The notes: generated by a model from the sequence alone, not told the origin. DNA of 58,960 nt from Actinomycetes bacterium (GCA_021809105.1 JAKBAM010000010.1:1-58960); one strand, 5' to 3'; shown: positions 18,723 to 26,629, counted from the first letter of the stretch. Numbers and translations are program-made.

Positions 18723-19985
18723 CTAGAGGTCGAACAGCTGGCGCAGGGCTTGTGCCAGCTGTTCGCCTCCGGGACTCCCGGCGGCGGCCTTGAGGTTGAC
18801 CGTTGGCTCGTGGAGGAGCTTGGCGACGATGCCCCGGGACAGGGCTTCGACGCTCCGGCGGGCACGAGGATCCAGGTCCGCCAGCCGGCTCTGGAGGCGC
18901 TCCATCTCGGACTGGCGGATCGCCTCGCCGCGCGCATGAAGGGTGGCCACCACCGGGGCCATCTCCCGCTGAGTCGCCACATCCATGTAGCGGTCGATCT
19001 CCTCGGCGACGATGCGCTCAGCGGCAGGGATCTCCTGGCGCCGGCCGGCCATGGCGTCCTCTGCGAAGCGCTTGAGGTCGTCCATGTCGAGCACGGTCAC
19101 TCCCGGGAGACGGCCAACGGAGGGATCCACGTCGCGGGGCACGGCGATATCGACTATGAGCAACGGCCGCCCGCTGCGGGCCTGCAGCACCGGTTCGAGG
19201 TCACTGGCCTCGATGAGGACGTCGGGCGACCCCGTCGAGGTGAGGAGCACGTCGGCGGCTTCGAGGGCGTCCGGCAGCGAGTCCCACTGCACCGGACGGC
19301 CTCCGCACCGGGCGGCCAGGGCCGTCGCCCGGTCCCAAGTCCGGTTGGCCACAAGGACAGGGCCCGCAGCCGGGGCAGCCGAGAGCGCGCTGGCCATGGC
19401 CTCCCCCATCTCTCCAGCACCCACGAGCAGCGTGGTACTCCCGGCCAGCGAACCCAGCCGCTCAGAAGCCATCGCCACTGCGGCGTGCGACAGCGAGGTG
19501 GTGCCTTGTGCGATCTGGGTCTCGGCGCGGACCCGCTTGCCGGTCTCGGCAGCCAGGCGGAAGAGCATTGCGAGTGTCGGCCCGTCGACCTCCTCGCCGT
19601 GGGCTGCCTCCCACGCGGTTCGGACCTGGCGCAGGATCTCGCCCTCGCCCAGCACCGCGGAGTCCAAGCCGGCCGCGACCCGGAACAGGTGCCGGACGGC
19701 AACCTCGTCATGGTACGAGTAGGTGTGGTCGCTCCACGCCTCGGGAGGCAGGCCGCTCCAGCCACCTATGAACTCCCGAATGTCGTTCATGGCGTTGTGG
19801 TAGCGGCTGGCAACCGCGTAGATCTCCGTGCGCATGCACGTGGAGACCACGACCACCTCGGAGATGTGGTCACTGCTGCTCAGCTCGTGCAGCGCCTTGG
19901 GCAGCCGCGCCGGCAGGACGGTCATCGGCTCGAGGAGCGCGAGCGGCACCGTCCGATGGTTGAGTCCTACGACGACGACAGACAC
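18723..19985 (-). CDS. hemA: Glutamyl-tRNA reductase
   Basis: NADPH-dependent reduction of glutamyl-tRNA to glutamate-1-semialdehyde, the first committed step of C5 haem synthesis. The 420 residues contain the catalytic cysteine in STCMRTEIYA, the LGEGEILRQVR block, a Rossmann domain (LVGAGEMGEAMA) and a C-terminal helical dimerisation domain. The asparagine that usually follows the catalytic Cys (STCNR) is methionine here. The GTG at 19985 has AAGGGAG 11 bases upstream and overlaps the preceding gene by 19 bp. Confidence 0.94.
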   Translation of the reverse strand: MSVVVVGLNHRTVPLALLEPMTVLPARLPKALHELSSSDHISEVVVVSTCMRTEIYAVASRYHNAMNDIREFIGGWSGLPPEAWSDHTYSYHDEVAVRHLFRVAAGLDSAVLGEGEILRQVRTAWEAAHGEEVDGPTLAMLFRLAAETGKRVRAETQIAQGTTSLSHAAVAMASERLGSLAGSTTLLVGAGEMGEAMASALSAAPAAGPVLVANRTWDRATALAARCGGRPVQWDSLPDALEAADVLLTSTGSPDVLIEASDLEPVLQARSGRPLLIVDIAVPRDVDPSVGRLPGVTVLDMDDLKRFAEDAMAGRRQEIPAAERIVAEEIDRYMDVATQREMAPVVATLHARGEAIRQSEMERLQSRLADLDPRARRSVEALSRGIVAKLLHEPTVNLKAAAGSPGGEQLAQALRQLFDL

Positions 19986-20593
19986 GCTTGCACGCGCTCC
20001 CTTGCTCGGGCCAGGTTGCCCGTTCGGATCAGAGCGAGCATGTCCCAATCCAACGCCGGCCGCCAGTCAATCTCTTCCGTGGATCCGCCGTTTTCGCGCA
20101 CCTCGAGACGCGCTTCGGACAGGAGCTCAGCCAGAGCGGCGATCTCCGGGCCCATCTCAGCGGCCACGTGGCTCTTGAGCCAAGCCGCCAGTGCCGGACT
20201 GTGGCCGCCGGTGCCAACGGTGACAGTCACCGGTCCTTGCCTCACCACGGCGGGGAGGGTGAAAGAGCACGAGACCGGATCGTCGGCGGCGTTGACCCAA
20301 ACCCGGGCGACATCGCCGTCGGCGCGCACCGAGGCGTTGACCGCCGGATCATCGGTCGCAGCGATGGCCAACCACACACCGTCCAGGTCGCCGGAGCGAT
20401 AGGGTCGCTGCTCGAAGGGAACGCCGAGGGCTCGTACCCCGGCGCGCACCTCGGTGGCCACGACCCGTACCCGCCCGCCAGCGTCGAGCAGCCCCTCGAC
20501 CTTACGGCTGGCGACGGCCCCTCCACCGACGACTAGGCAAGCGCGGCCATCGAGCAGGAGGTTGACCGGGTACTGCGGTCCATCAACCGGCAT
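19967..20593 (-). CDS. Precorrin-2 dehydrogenase / sirohydrochlorin ferrochelatase-type protein (Met8/CysG-N)
   Basis: NAD-dependent oxidation of precorrin-2 to sirohydrochlorin for sirohaem. The 208 residues begin with YPVNLLLDGRACLVVGGGAVASRKVEGLLDAG, an NAD-binding Met8/CysG N-terminal fold, and contain AATDDPAVNASV and the SCSFTLPAVVRQGPVTVTVGTGG block. The ATG at 20593 has AAGGGAGG six bases upstream. It overlaps rex by 11 bp and hemA by 19 bp. Together with the SUMT domain of the downstream fusion it completes the sirohaem branch. Confidence 0.88.
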   Translation of the reverse strand: MPVDGPQYPVNLLLDGRACLVVGGGAVASRKVEGLLDAGGRVRVVATEVRAGVRALGVPFEQRPYRSGDLDGVWLAIAATDDPAVNASVRADGDVARVWVNAADDPVSCSFTLPAVVRQGPVTVTVGTGGHSPALAAWLKSHVAAEMGPEIAALAELLSEARLEVRENGGSTEEIDWRPALDWDMLALIRTGNLARARERVQACLSSS

Positions 20594-21257
20594 CGAGCGC
20601 CTCCCTTCCCCCGCCGGCCGCGGCGAGTCCCGACGCCTGGCGTTCGTAGAAGCCGAGGATCTGGAGCTCGACACCGAGGTCGACCTGGCGCAAGGTGACG
20701 TGTGCAGGGACTTGCAGCACGACGGGAGCGAAATTGAGGATGGAGACGACCGAAGCATCGACCAGGCGGTCGGTGACCTCCTGAGCGGCGTTCTTGGGCG
20801 TGGTGACCACGCCGATGGCCACCTTGCGCCGGCGACATACCTCGGTGAGCGTGGAAACCGCCTCGATCGGAATTGCGCCGATGCTCCGACCTACCTTTTC
20901 GGGATCGGCGTCGAAAGCCGCCACGATCTCGAAACCTCGCCCGCGGAAGCCATCGTAGTTGGCCAGCGCCCTACCTAGGTTTCCGACGCCGACGATAGCG
21001 ACGGCGCGGTCGCCGGTGAGGCCCAGCTCCCGGTTGATCTGCCGGATCAGGTAGTCGACCTCGTATCCCACACCCCGGACACCGTAAGACCCCAGATGGG
21101 ATAGGTCCTTGCGCACCTGGGCGGCGTTGACCCCTGCCAACACAGCCAGATCCTCCGACGACAGCGTCGTGATCCGCTCGTTGGACAACTCCGACAGGGC
21201 CCTCAGGTAAACGGGCAGGCGAGCGACGGTGGCTTCGGGCACGCGCCGGCCACTCAA
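20583..21257 (-). CDS. rex: Redox-sensing transcriptional repressor Rex
   Basis: DNA-binding sensor of the NADH/NAD+ ratio, 224 residues. An N-terminal winged helix (VYLRALSELSNERITTLSSEDLA, VRKDLSHLGSYGVRGVGY) is followed by a Rossmann domain (VAIVGVGNLGRALANYDGF) and a C-terminal swap helix. The start is a TTG at 21257, supported by AGGGAG nine bases upstream. Streptomyces has a Rex-controlled rex-hemACD operon, and the same layout here suggests that NADH controls haem supply. I could not find a clear Rex operator in the 126 bp upstream. Confidence 0.94.
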   Translation of the reverse strand: MSGRRVPEATVARLPVYLRALSELSNERITTLSSEDLAVLAGVNAAQVRKDLSHLGSYGVRGVGYEVDYLIRQINRELGLTGDRAVAIVGVGNLGRALANYDGFRGRGFEIVAAFDADPEKVGRSIGAIPIEAVSTLTEVCRRRKVAIGVVTTPKNAAQEVTDRLVDASVVSILNFAPVVLQVPAHVTLRQVDLGVELQILGFYERQASGLAAAGGGREALDAG

Positions 21258-21383
21258 GACGCAACGCTCCCTGTGGTCACGGGCGGGCCACGGTGATCAC
21301 GTTCGAGGCCACACCATCAGGTTAACCCTGGGGCGGACACTGAGTGCCGCGATGGCGCCCGGCGGACCGGCCCTGCCCCCTGC

Positions 21384-21587
21384 TCAGACCGCCTGGGTGT
21401 ACTGGCCAGCCAAGTAGTGGTCGACGTCGTCGGCTCTGATCCGATACGACCGCCCCACCCTGACTGCCGGCAGCTGGCCAGCCTGCACCAGCCGATAGAC
21501 CGTCATGTTGGAGACGCGCAACTGATCAGCCACCTCGGCGACGGTGACGAACTGTGTACGTGACTCTTTTGGCTCCACGTCGACCAC
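21384..21587 (-). CDS. Excisionase-type / MerR-like small HTH DNA-binding protein
   Basis: Sixty-seven residues with one helix-turn-helix and a wing: VAEVADQLRVSNMTVYRLVQAGQLPAVRVGRSYRIRADDVDHYL in consecutive blocks. Similar small proteins (mycobacterial Rv0500A type, BldC-like) sit beside proC in actinobacteria, as here. The role is presumably transcription control or nucleoid binding; no target can be read from the sequence. The GTG at 21587 is the longest start. A GTG three codons later (21578) has better spacing to GGAGAAGG. Confidence 0.85.
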   Translation of the reverse strand: MVDVEPKESRTQFVTVAEVADQLRVSNMTVYRLVQAGQLPAVRVGRSYRIRADDVDHYLAGQYTQAV

Positions 21588-21661
21588 CCTTCTCCGACTG
21601 CCGAGCGTACGCCACGTGCGCCGCCGCGCAAAGCGGGCCCGGCCGGGGCTGGGTGACTATC

Positions 21662-22516
21662 TCAGGCGCCGAGCTGGCGGGATCTCTCCGTGGCCGCCAC
21701 TACGGCATCGGAGATGGCGGCTCGCAGCCCTCGGTCCTCGAGCGCCTTGAGCCCCGCCGCGGTCGTGCCACCGGGGGAAGTGACTGCCGCCCGCAGGGCA
21801 GCTGGGCTCTCTTGACCCTCGGCCAGCATGCGGGCCGCCCCGAACAGCGTCTGCACCGTCAGGGCCTCGCTGACCGGACGGCTGAGCCCGACGAGCACCC
21901 CGGCGTCGATGAGGGCTTCCGCCACGAGGAACACGTAGGCCGGCCCGGAGCCTGATAGTCCGGTCACTGCGTCGAGCAGCCCCTCCCCGACCCGCACCAC
22001 CATACCGACGGATCCGAGGATGCCCTCGGCCCACGCCAGGTCCTCTGGGCTGGCATCCTCCGAGGCGGCCAGCCCGGCGGCGCCGGCGCCGACCAGCACC
22101 GGCGTGTTGGGCATCGCGCGGAGCACAGCCGGCGCCCTGCAGGCGTCCGGCCGGGCGGCGGAGGAGGTGGCCAGTGCGGCGCAGAGCCTTGCCAATGTGA
22201 CCCCGGCCGCGATCGAAAGCACTCGAGCGGGTCCCGCCGAGGCAACCGCGCCGCATGCCGCGGCCACGTCCGCCGGCTTGACGGCGATCACCGCGCCGAA
22301 GCCGCGCTCCACCTCGACTTCGGCCACCGCAGGGACGACCGCCAGCCCGTCGAAGCGCGCGGCCAGTCCACCACTGCCCGTGAGGACGGAGCGCCGAGCA
22401 GGATCGGCCTCCACCACCGCGACCGAGGTGGGCGAGAGAGAACCCCCCCCGAGCAGGCCGCCGACCAGGGCAGCGCCCATCTTGCCCCCACCGATCACCA
22501 CCAGGTCTGCGGCCAC
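21662..22516 (-). CDS. proC: Pyrroline-5-carboxylate reductase
   Basis: Last step of proline synthesis, NAD(P)H-dependent. The 284 residues open with the dinucleotide motif LVVIGGGKMGAALVGGLL. They contain LRAMPNTPVLVGAG and the C-terminal signature LSGSGPAYVFLVAEALIDAGV, followed by QTLFGAARML and SPGGTTAAGL. I chose the GTG at 22516 because it directly precedes the first beta strand and has AGGG upstream. Sequence upstream in frame is arginine-rich and unlike the family. Confidence 0.94.
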   Translation of the reverse strand: MAADLVVIGGGKMGAALVGGLLGGGSLSPTSVAVVEADPARRSVLTGSGGLAARFDGLAVVPAVAEVEVERGFGAVIAVKPADVAAACGAVASAGPARVLSIAAGVTLARLCAALATSSAARPDACRAPAVLRAMPNTPVLVGAGAAGLAASEDASPEDLAWAEGILGSVGMVVRVGEGLLDAVTGLSGSGPAYVFLVAEALIDAGVLVGLSRPVSEALTVQTLFGAARMLAEGQESPAALRAAVTSPGGTTAAGLKALEDRGLRAAISDAVVAATERSRQLGA

Positions 22517-22663
22517 CCGTCCGACCCTAGCCAGCCGGTGCCGCGCCGCAACCCGAGAGCGCACGCGGGCCGTTCGTACTTCCCCGAACGAACGACGCCG
22601 CAGGACACCTCGGGCCACGGCACCGGCGAGCGTACCGGGGGCCTCCCGGCCGGGCAAGGGACC

Positions 22664-23125
22664 TCACCTTCGGAATCGGGTGGCGTAGCCGATGCCCATG
22701 GCCGACGCGAAGTACTGCTCGGTATAGGCGTAACCGGACCCGACGATGCGGTCCAGCTCCTGGGCGTCGAGAGCTACCAGGGGGAGCTGCCCGACGAGGT
22801 AAACGGCGTCTTCCAGCCCGATCGAGAACCGCCACGCGTACAGCCGCGGGTTGAGCCGAAGCAAGTACTCGTAGAACGCCTCGAGCTGCTCTTCGGGTGC
22901 GGGCATGAAGTAAGTCTCGAAGTGAAGGGTACGTTCCCTCAACGTCAACCAGACGGTGATAGTGCCCTTCTCTTCGCCATGCATCCGCACGTACCACCGA
23001 TCGAGCGCCGGGTCACTGTCGATGGCGGCCACTAGAGGATTGTCCGCCAACGATTCGGCGGCCCAGCGCTCGATGACGCCCCGTAGGAGCACCAGTTCCT
23101 CGGGCCCGGCGCGACCTACCGGCAC
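22664..23125 (-). CDS. YbjN-domain-containing protein
   Basis: About 153 residues of the YbjN / bacterial sensory-regulator-like fold related to type III secretion chaperones. The pattern ITVWLTLRERTLHFETYFMPAPEEQLEAFYEYLLRLN is characteristic. No catalytic residues are known in the family. In mycobacteria the homologue (Rv0487) is also directly next to mshA. The GTG at 23125 overlaps the mshA stop by 10 bp. The exact start is uncertain because no strong ribosome binding site is visible. Confidence 0.75.
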   Translation of the reverse strand: MPVGRAGPEELVLLRGVIERWAAESLADNPLVAAIDSDPALDRWYVRMHGEEKGTITVWLTLRERTLHFETYFMPAPEEQLEAFYEYLLRLNPRLYAWRFSIGLEDAVYLVGQLPLVALDAQELDRIVGSGYAYTEQYFASAMGIGYATRFRR

Positions 23126-24411
23126 AGGAGCAGCTCGCGGCTGGTGAGGTCCTCGACTCCCTTCCTGAGCCGCGCCGCAGCATCGGACCAGGTGTAGCGG
23201 GCTGCACGCGCCGCCCCGGCGGCACCCATGGCCGCCGCCAGGCCTGTCCGGTCCGCCAGCAGGGGGGCTAGGTGAGCGGCGAAGCGAGTCGGGTCCCTGC
23301 CCTCGACGAGGAAGCCGGTACGCCCGTGCTCCACCAGGGTGGTCAGGCCTCCGACGGCGGCAGCGACGACCGGCACGCCGCAAGCGGCGGCCTCCAGGGC
23401 CACCAACCCGAAGGACTCCGAGCGGCTCGGCACGACCGCAACATCTGCGGCTCTCAGTGACGTCGAGAGTAGGTGGTGGGGTTGGGGTGGCAACATCTGG
23501 ACCCGACCCTCGAGACCCGACGCGCGGACCCGGCGCTGGACCTCGGCCAGCTCCTCCTCCCCCCGGGGGCCGCTCGGGCCCCCGATTACCACGAGCGTGG
23601 TGCGGGCCAACCCGGGGACGGCGACTACGTGCGCCAGGGCCTCGACGGCAACGGTGAGGCCCTTGAGCGGCTGGATCCGCCCGACGAAGAGCATCAGTGG
23701 GTCCACCGGGTCGAAGCCCATGGCCCGCCTGGCCCGAGCCTTCTCACCCGGGGCGAAGAACGCGTGATCGACGCCGGGAGCCACGATGGTCAACCGGTCC
23801 GGGTCGGCGCCGTAAAGCTCCGTCAGCTGTTCCGCCTCGACGGTGCAGGACGCCAACACGATGTCGGAGCAGCCGATGATGGCTTGCTCGGCCAGCGCCC
23901 GGCGCTGCGGCTCGGCGGCGGACACCTCCTCGACGCTGGCCTCGGCCCTGACCCGGTCCAGCGTATGGAACGTCGAGATCAACGGGACGTCGAGCTCGTG
24001 CTTGAGGGTGTGGCCGGCCACCCCCGATAACCAGTAGTGGGCGTGGATGGCATCCACGCCGAGCCCGTCGACGGCCAGACCGGTCAGCCGTGCCGCGACA
24101 CCACCGGCCCACTCGTCGACCAGGTCCGCCAGCTGTTCCTTAGCAACCGGCCCGAGGGGACCAGCGGGCACATGGTGGACGCGAACGTTTGGTTCGACCG
24201 CTACGGTCGCAGGAAGCGACTGATCATCCGCCCGTGTGAAGACCTCGCAGCGGACCCCACTCCGGGCCAGCGCCGCGCTCAGCTCTCGCACGTAGACGTT
24301 CATCCCTCCGCCGTCACCGGTGCCGGCCTGAGCCAACGGCGAGGTGTGCATCGAGAGAACGGCAAGGGCACGCACGACGATGGGACGGTACCCGACCTGA
24401 GAGGTCAACAA
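23116..24411 (-). CDS. mshA: Family GT4 glycosyltransferase, probable D-inositol-3-phosphate glycosyltransferase
   Basis: Probably the first step of mycothiol synthesis: transfer of GlcNAc from UDP-GlcNAc to inositol 3-phosphate. The 431 residues show the MshA-typical N terminus LSMHTSPLAQAGTGDGGGMNVYV, the acceptor-site STFHTLDRV, the donor-site lysine region FVGRIQPLKG and the C-terminal ESFGLVALEAAACGVPVVA motif with the conserved glutamates. The start is a TTG at 24411 that overlaps the upstream gene by 7 bp. A GTG at 24375 is an alternative. A general retaining GT4 enzyme cannot be excluded, but the N-terminal block and the YbjN neighbour favour MshA. Confidence 0.82.
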   Translation of the reverse strand: MLTSQVGYRPIVVRALAVLSMHTSPLAQAGTGDGGGMNVYVRELSAALARSGVRCEVFTRADDQSLPATVAVEPNVRVHHVPAGPLGPVAKEQLADLVDEWAGGVAARLTGLAVDGLGVDAIHAHYWLSGVAGHTLKHELDVPLISTFHTLDRVRAEASVEEVSAAEPQRRALAEQAIIGCSDIVLASCTVEAEQLTELYGADPDRLTIVAPGVDHAFFAPGEKARARRAMGFDPVDPLMLFVGRIQPLKGLTVAVEALAHVVAVPGLARTTLVVIGGPSGPRGEEELAEVQRRVRASGLEGRVQMLPPQPHHLLSTSLRAADVAVVPSRSESFGLVALEAAACGVPVVAAAVGGLTTLVEHGRTGFLVEGRDPTRFAAHLAPLLADRTGLAAAMGAAGAARAARYTWSDAAARLRKGVEDLTSRELLLCR

Positions 24412-24827
24412 CCGCCATCGGCCCGGAGTGGCCCCTCGGGTGACCCCTCGGTCCGGTCCCCGAGGCGGTCCCCCCGAGGTGCGTCCTGCTCCCTGCGGAA
24501 CGACAGGTAGATGTGGAGCAACGTCTGCTTCTGCTCGTCACTGAGGGCGGGATCGGCCAGGATGGCATCGGCCAGCGTTCCCGCCAATGTTGGGGCATCG
24601 AGGATCCCGGCCCGAACGTAGAGGGTCTCGGCGGAGATGCGCAGCGCCTTGGCGATCTGCTGGAGGATCTCCGCCGATGGCCGCCTCAGGCCGCGCTCTA
24701 TCTGGCTCAGGTACGGGTTGGACACTCCTGCCAGGTCCGATAGCCGGCGCAGCGAAAGTCGCGCCACGTTCCGCTGCTCGCGGATGAAAGCGCCTAGCTC
24801 GCTCCAGGGATCCGGAGGTTCGGTCAT
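24405..24827 (-). CDS. XRE-family transcriptional regulator
   Basis: A 140-residue regulator. A helix-turn-helix covers residues 12-66, with LSLRRLSDLAGVSNPYLSQIERGLRRPSAEILQQIAKALRIS in consecutive blocks. A short helical segment (TLADAILADPALSDEQKQTLLHIYLSF) and a polar tail follow. It resembles the single-domain XRE regulators of actinobacteria (Rv0474 type). It lies between mshA, which it overlaps by 7 bp, and the RsiG-like gene 22 bp upstream, so the three are probably co-transcribed. Confidence 0.85.
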   Translation of the reverse strand: MTEPPDPWSELGAFIREQRNVARLSLRRLSDLAGVSNPYLSQIERGLRRPSAEILQQIAKALRISAETLYVRAGILDAPTLAGTLADAILADPALSDEQKQTLLHIYLSFRREQDAPRGDRLGDRTEGSPEGPLRADGGC

Positions 24828-24849
24828 GCCCGTGCCCGCACGGCTCAGC

Positions 24850-25386
24850 TCACTCGAGGAGGTGGTCGACGCTCGCCTCGCCGCTCTTGTAGCGGCGGAC
24901 GATCTCCTCCTGTAGGGCATCGAGCACCTCGTGCAGGGCGCGACGTTGCCCTGAGACCTCACGTTCGACGGCTTCGAGGCCTCCGCAGATGGTCTCCACC
25001 TGATCGTCGGGTAGCTCCGGGAGCCGGGACATGCTCTGCGTGGAGGCGACAGCCTCGATCCGAGCCAGGAGCTCGGAGTCGATCTCGCCGGGGGCGATGA
25101 TCGTCGTCAAGCGACCGAGACCGGGGGCATGGACGTGGTCGCTGAGGATCTCGGGGAGGCGATCGACCAGGTGAGCGAGGTCCTCGGGCGGATCCCCAGA
25201 CGAGCGGCGCTGGCGCTCTGCCAGAACGATGTCGAGCCGCCCCTGGACCAGGCGGCGAAGGTAGGAGAGGCCGGTCTCGACCTCCGTCGCGCCGTCGCGG
25301 CGGGCGCGGACATCGGCCAGTGGAAGCGCAGCCAAACCTTCGGCGTACTCGGGAGCCAGGATCTCCTCGACGTTGAGACGGGCCAT
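24850..25386 (-). CDS. rsiG: RsiG-like c-di-GMP-binding anti-sigma factor
   Basis: A 178-residue helical protein. Two copies of the RsiG c-di-GMP signature E(X)3S(X)2R(X)3Q(X)3D are visible. The first is complete: E37, S41, R44, Q48, D52 (ETGLSYLRRLVQGRLD). The second, near the C terminus, has E141, S145, R148, H152, D156 (EREVSGQRRALHEVLD), with His in place of Gln. In Streptomyces, RsiG bound to c-di-GMP holds the sporulation sigma factor WhiG inactive. The sigma partner is not in this window. The ATG at 25386 starts the conserved MARLNVEEIL segment. The assignment rests on motif spacing, not on an alignment. Confidence 0.75.
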   Translation of the reverse strand: MARLNVEEILAPEYAEGLAALPLADVRARRDGATEVETGLSYLRRLVQGRLDIVLAERQRRSSGDPPEDLAHLVDRLPEILSDHVHAPGLGRLTTIIAPGEIDSELLARIEAVASTQSMSRLPELPDDQVETICGGLEAVEREVSGQRRALHEVLDALQEEIVRRYKSGEASVDHLLE

Positions 25387-25457
25387 CACCCCGAGCGTAG
25401 CGCAAGGATCCTTCACGACCGCGGAGGGCGGCCGCCCGACTACTGGGAGTTGTGCAC

Positions 25458-26327
25458 TCAGGACACCAGGAAGTGGATGGCGACGACCCACGCCGGGCCC
25501 GCGAGGAGCAGTGAATCGAGGCGGCGGACCGCTGGCAACCGCTCACCGCGAGCTATGCGCCGGCCGGCCAAAACGCCGGCGGGAGCGAGGAGCGCAACGA
25601 GCCCGAAGGCGATCCACGGGCGGTCGCCGCTGAAGGGCGGGTCGACGACTGCCGCCTCGAGCACTGCGAGGACTCCGACGGTGGCCATCCCCGCGACTGC
25701 GCCGAGTACGCCACCGCTGGCTCCCGTGCCCATTGCGTAGTTGGCCACGTCGAAGAGGCAGATGGCGGATGCGAGGCACAACCTGATGCCGATCGAGCCG
25801 TGGTCAGCCAACACGAGGGTCGAAGCGGCCAGAGCCGGCCAGATGGCCTGGACAGCCGTAACGGGGCGAGTTCCCCGCGCGACCAGCGCCAGCGAGGCGA
25901 CCGCCGCCGCCGTAGCGGCGGCGCCCCAGCCGGCGATCGCGGCCAGCGGCACCAGCGCGGCGCCGACGGCGGCCCAGATCCGGGTGCCCGCGCAAACCTG
26001 CCCTCCCCGGCGGACCTGCCCTCCCCGGCGGACCTGCCCTCCCCGGCGGACCAGCGACGCGGCGGCGACCGCGGCGACGGGAGCCACCACCGCAGCCACC
26101 AGCAGCGGGGCCGCCGCGGCGCTGGCGATCAGCGCCATGCCCCACAGCAATCCGAGCCGCCCCGTTGGAGGTGGCCGCACCACCACCGACAGCGGGGCAC
26201 CTTCCCGGCGGAAACCGCGAGGCCCCCCTGGAGCACGGCGCCCCAGCGCTGCCGCGGTCCGCTCCGCTGGTTGGTCGGGGGCCTCGTCGCCGCGAGCGTA
26301 GGTGACGGCTGTCACCGGAGGGCTCAT
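25458..26327 (-). CDS. Multi-pass membrane protein, degenerate CdsA-like
   Basis: About 289 residues with a cytoplasmic N terminus of some 55 residues and roughly eight hydrophobic helices. The last 120 residues (ICLFDVANYAMGTGASGG, then RRLDSLLLAGPAWVV) recall the phosphatidate cytidylyltransferase C terminus, where an R-x-D-S-L-L element follows the catalytic loop. The K-R-x4-K-D part of that signature is missing, so activity is doubtful. An in-frame 18-bp x 3 tandem repeat encodes RRGGQV three times between two helices. The start ATG overlaps the moaD-like stop by 4 bp. Function unknown. Confidence 0.55.
   Translation of the reverse strand: MSPPVTAVTYARGDEAPDQPAERTAAALGRRAPGGPRGFRREGAPLSVVVRPPPTGRLGLLWGMALIASAAAAPLLVAAVVAPVAAVAAASLVRRGGQVRRGGQVRRGGQVCAGTRIWAAVGAALVPLAAIAGWGAAATAAAVASLALVARGTRPVTAVQAIWPALAASTLVLADHGSIGIRLCLASAICLFDVANYAMGTGASGGVLGAVAGMATVGVLAVLEAAVVDPPFSGDRPWIAFGLVALLAPAGVLAGRRIARGERLPAVRRLDSLLLAGPAWVVAIHFLVS
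25997..26050. repeat. 18-bp tandem repeat, three perfect copies
   Basis: The unit CCTGCCCTCCCCGGCGGA occurs three times without mismatch inside the CdsA-like gene. On the coding strand it adds a positively charged loop, RRGGQV x 3. Perfect identity suggests a recent expansion. Each unit is a multiple of three, so the frame is kept. Confidence 0.9.
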
Positions 26328-26629
26328 CCAGCCACCCCGCCGGACACTGGCGGGAGTACCGCCACCTCGTCGTCCTCGGCGAGGACGGTCGTCGGCAGGG
26401 CCTCGACGCCGTTGACCCACACCTTGCTGGTGCGCAGCACCCGGGTGAACGGGTCGCCGTAGCGAGCCTCGGCCGCGCCGAGCGCTTCCCCCACCGTGGC
26501 GGCCACCATTTCGACGCGGCCAGTGCCGGCAGCCTGGCGAGCCGAGGCAAAGAGCCGTAGGACGATGGAAGGCGGCCCCCCTGCCGGCCGCGCACCTGCG
26601 CCGACCTGGCTGTTTGCGCCCGATCCCAT
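26324..26629 (-). CDS. MoaD/ThiS-family sulfur carrier protein
   Basis: A 101-residue beta-grasp protein. From residue 21 it follows the MoaD pattern (IVLRLFASARQAAG, VWVNGVEALPTTVLAEDDEVAVLPPVSGG). MoaD donates sulfur to molybdopterin through a thiocarboxylated C-terminal Gly-Gly. Here the Gly-Gly is followed by Val-Ala-Gly, so the diglycine is not terminal as translated. Either processing exposes it or the protein has another role. A molybdenum hydroxylase at 40.5-44.3 kb would need the cofactor. It overlaps the downstream membrane gene by 4 bp. Confidence 0.75.
   Translation of the reverse strand: MGSGANSQVGAGARPAGGPPSIVLRLFASARQAAGTGRVEMVAATVGEALGAAEARYGDPFTRVLRTSKVWVNGVEALPTTVLAEDDEVAVLPPVSGGVAG

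Noticed and set aside
21258..21383. Rex operator upstream of rex
   Set aside because: Short GTGA/TCAC stretches occur, but nothing fits the usual TTGTGAA-type inverted repeat well enough to annotate.
25997..26050. CRISPR-like array
   Set aside because: The units are directly adjacent with no spacers and lie in frame inside a gene.
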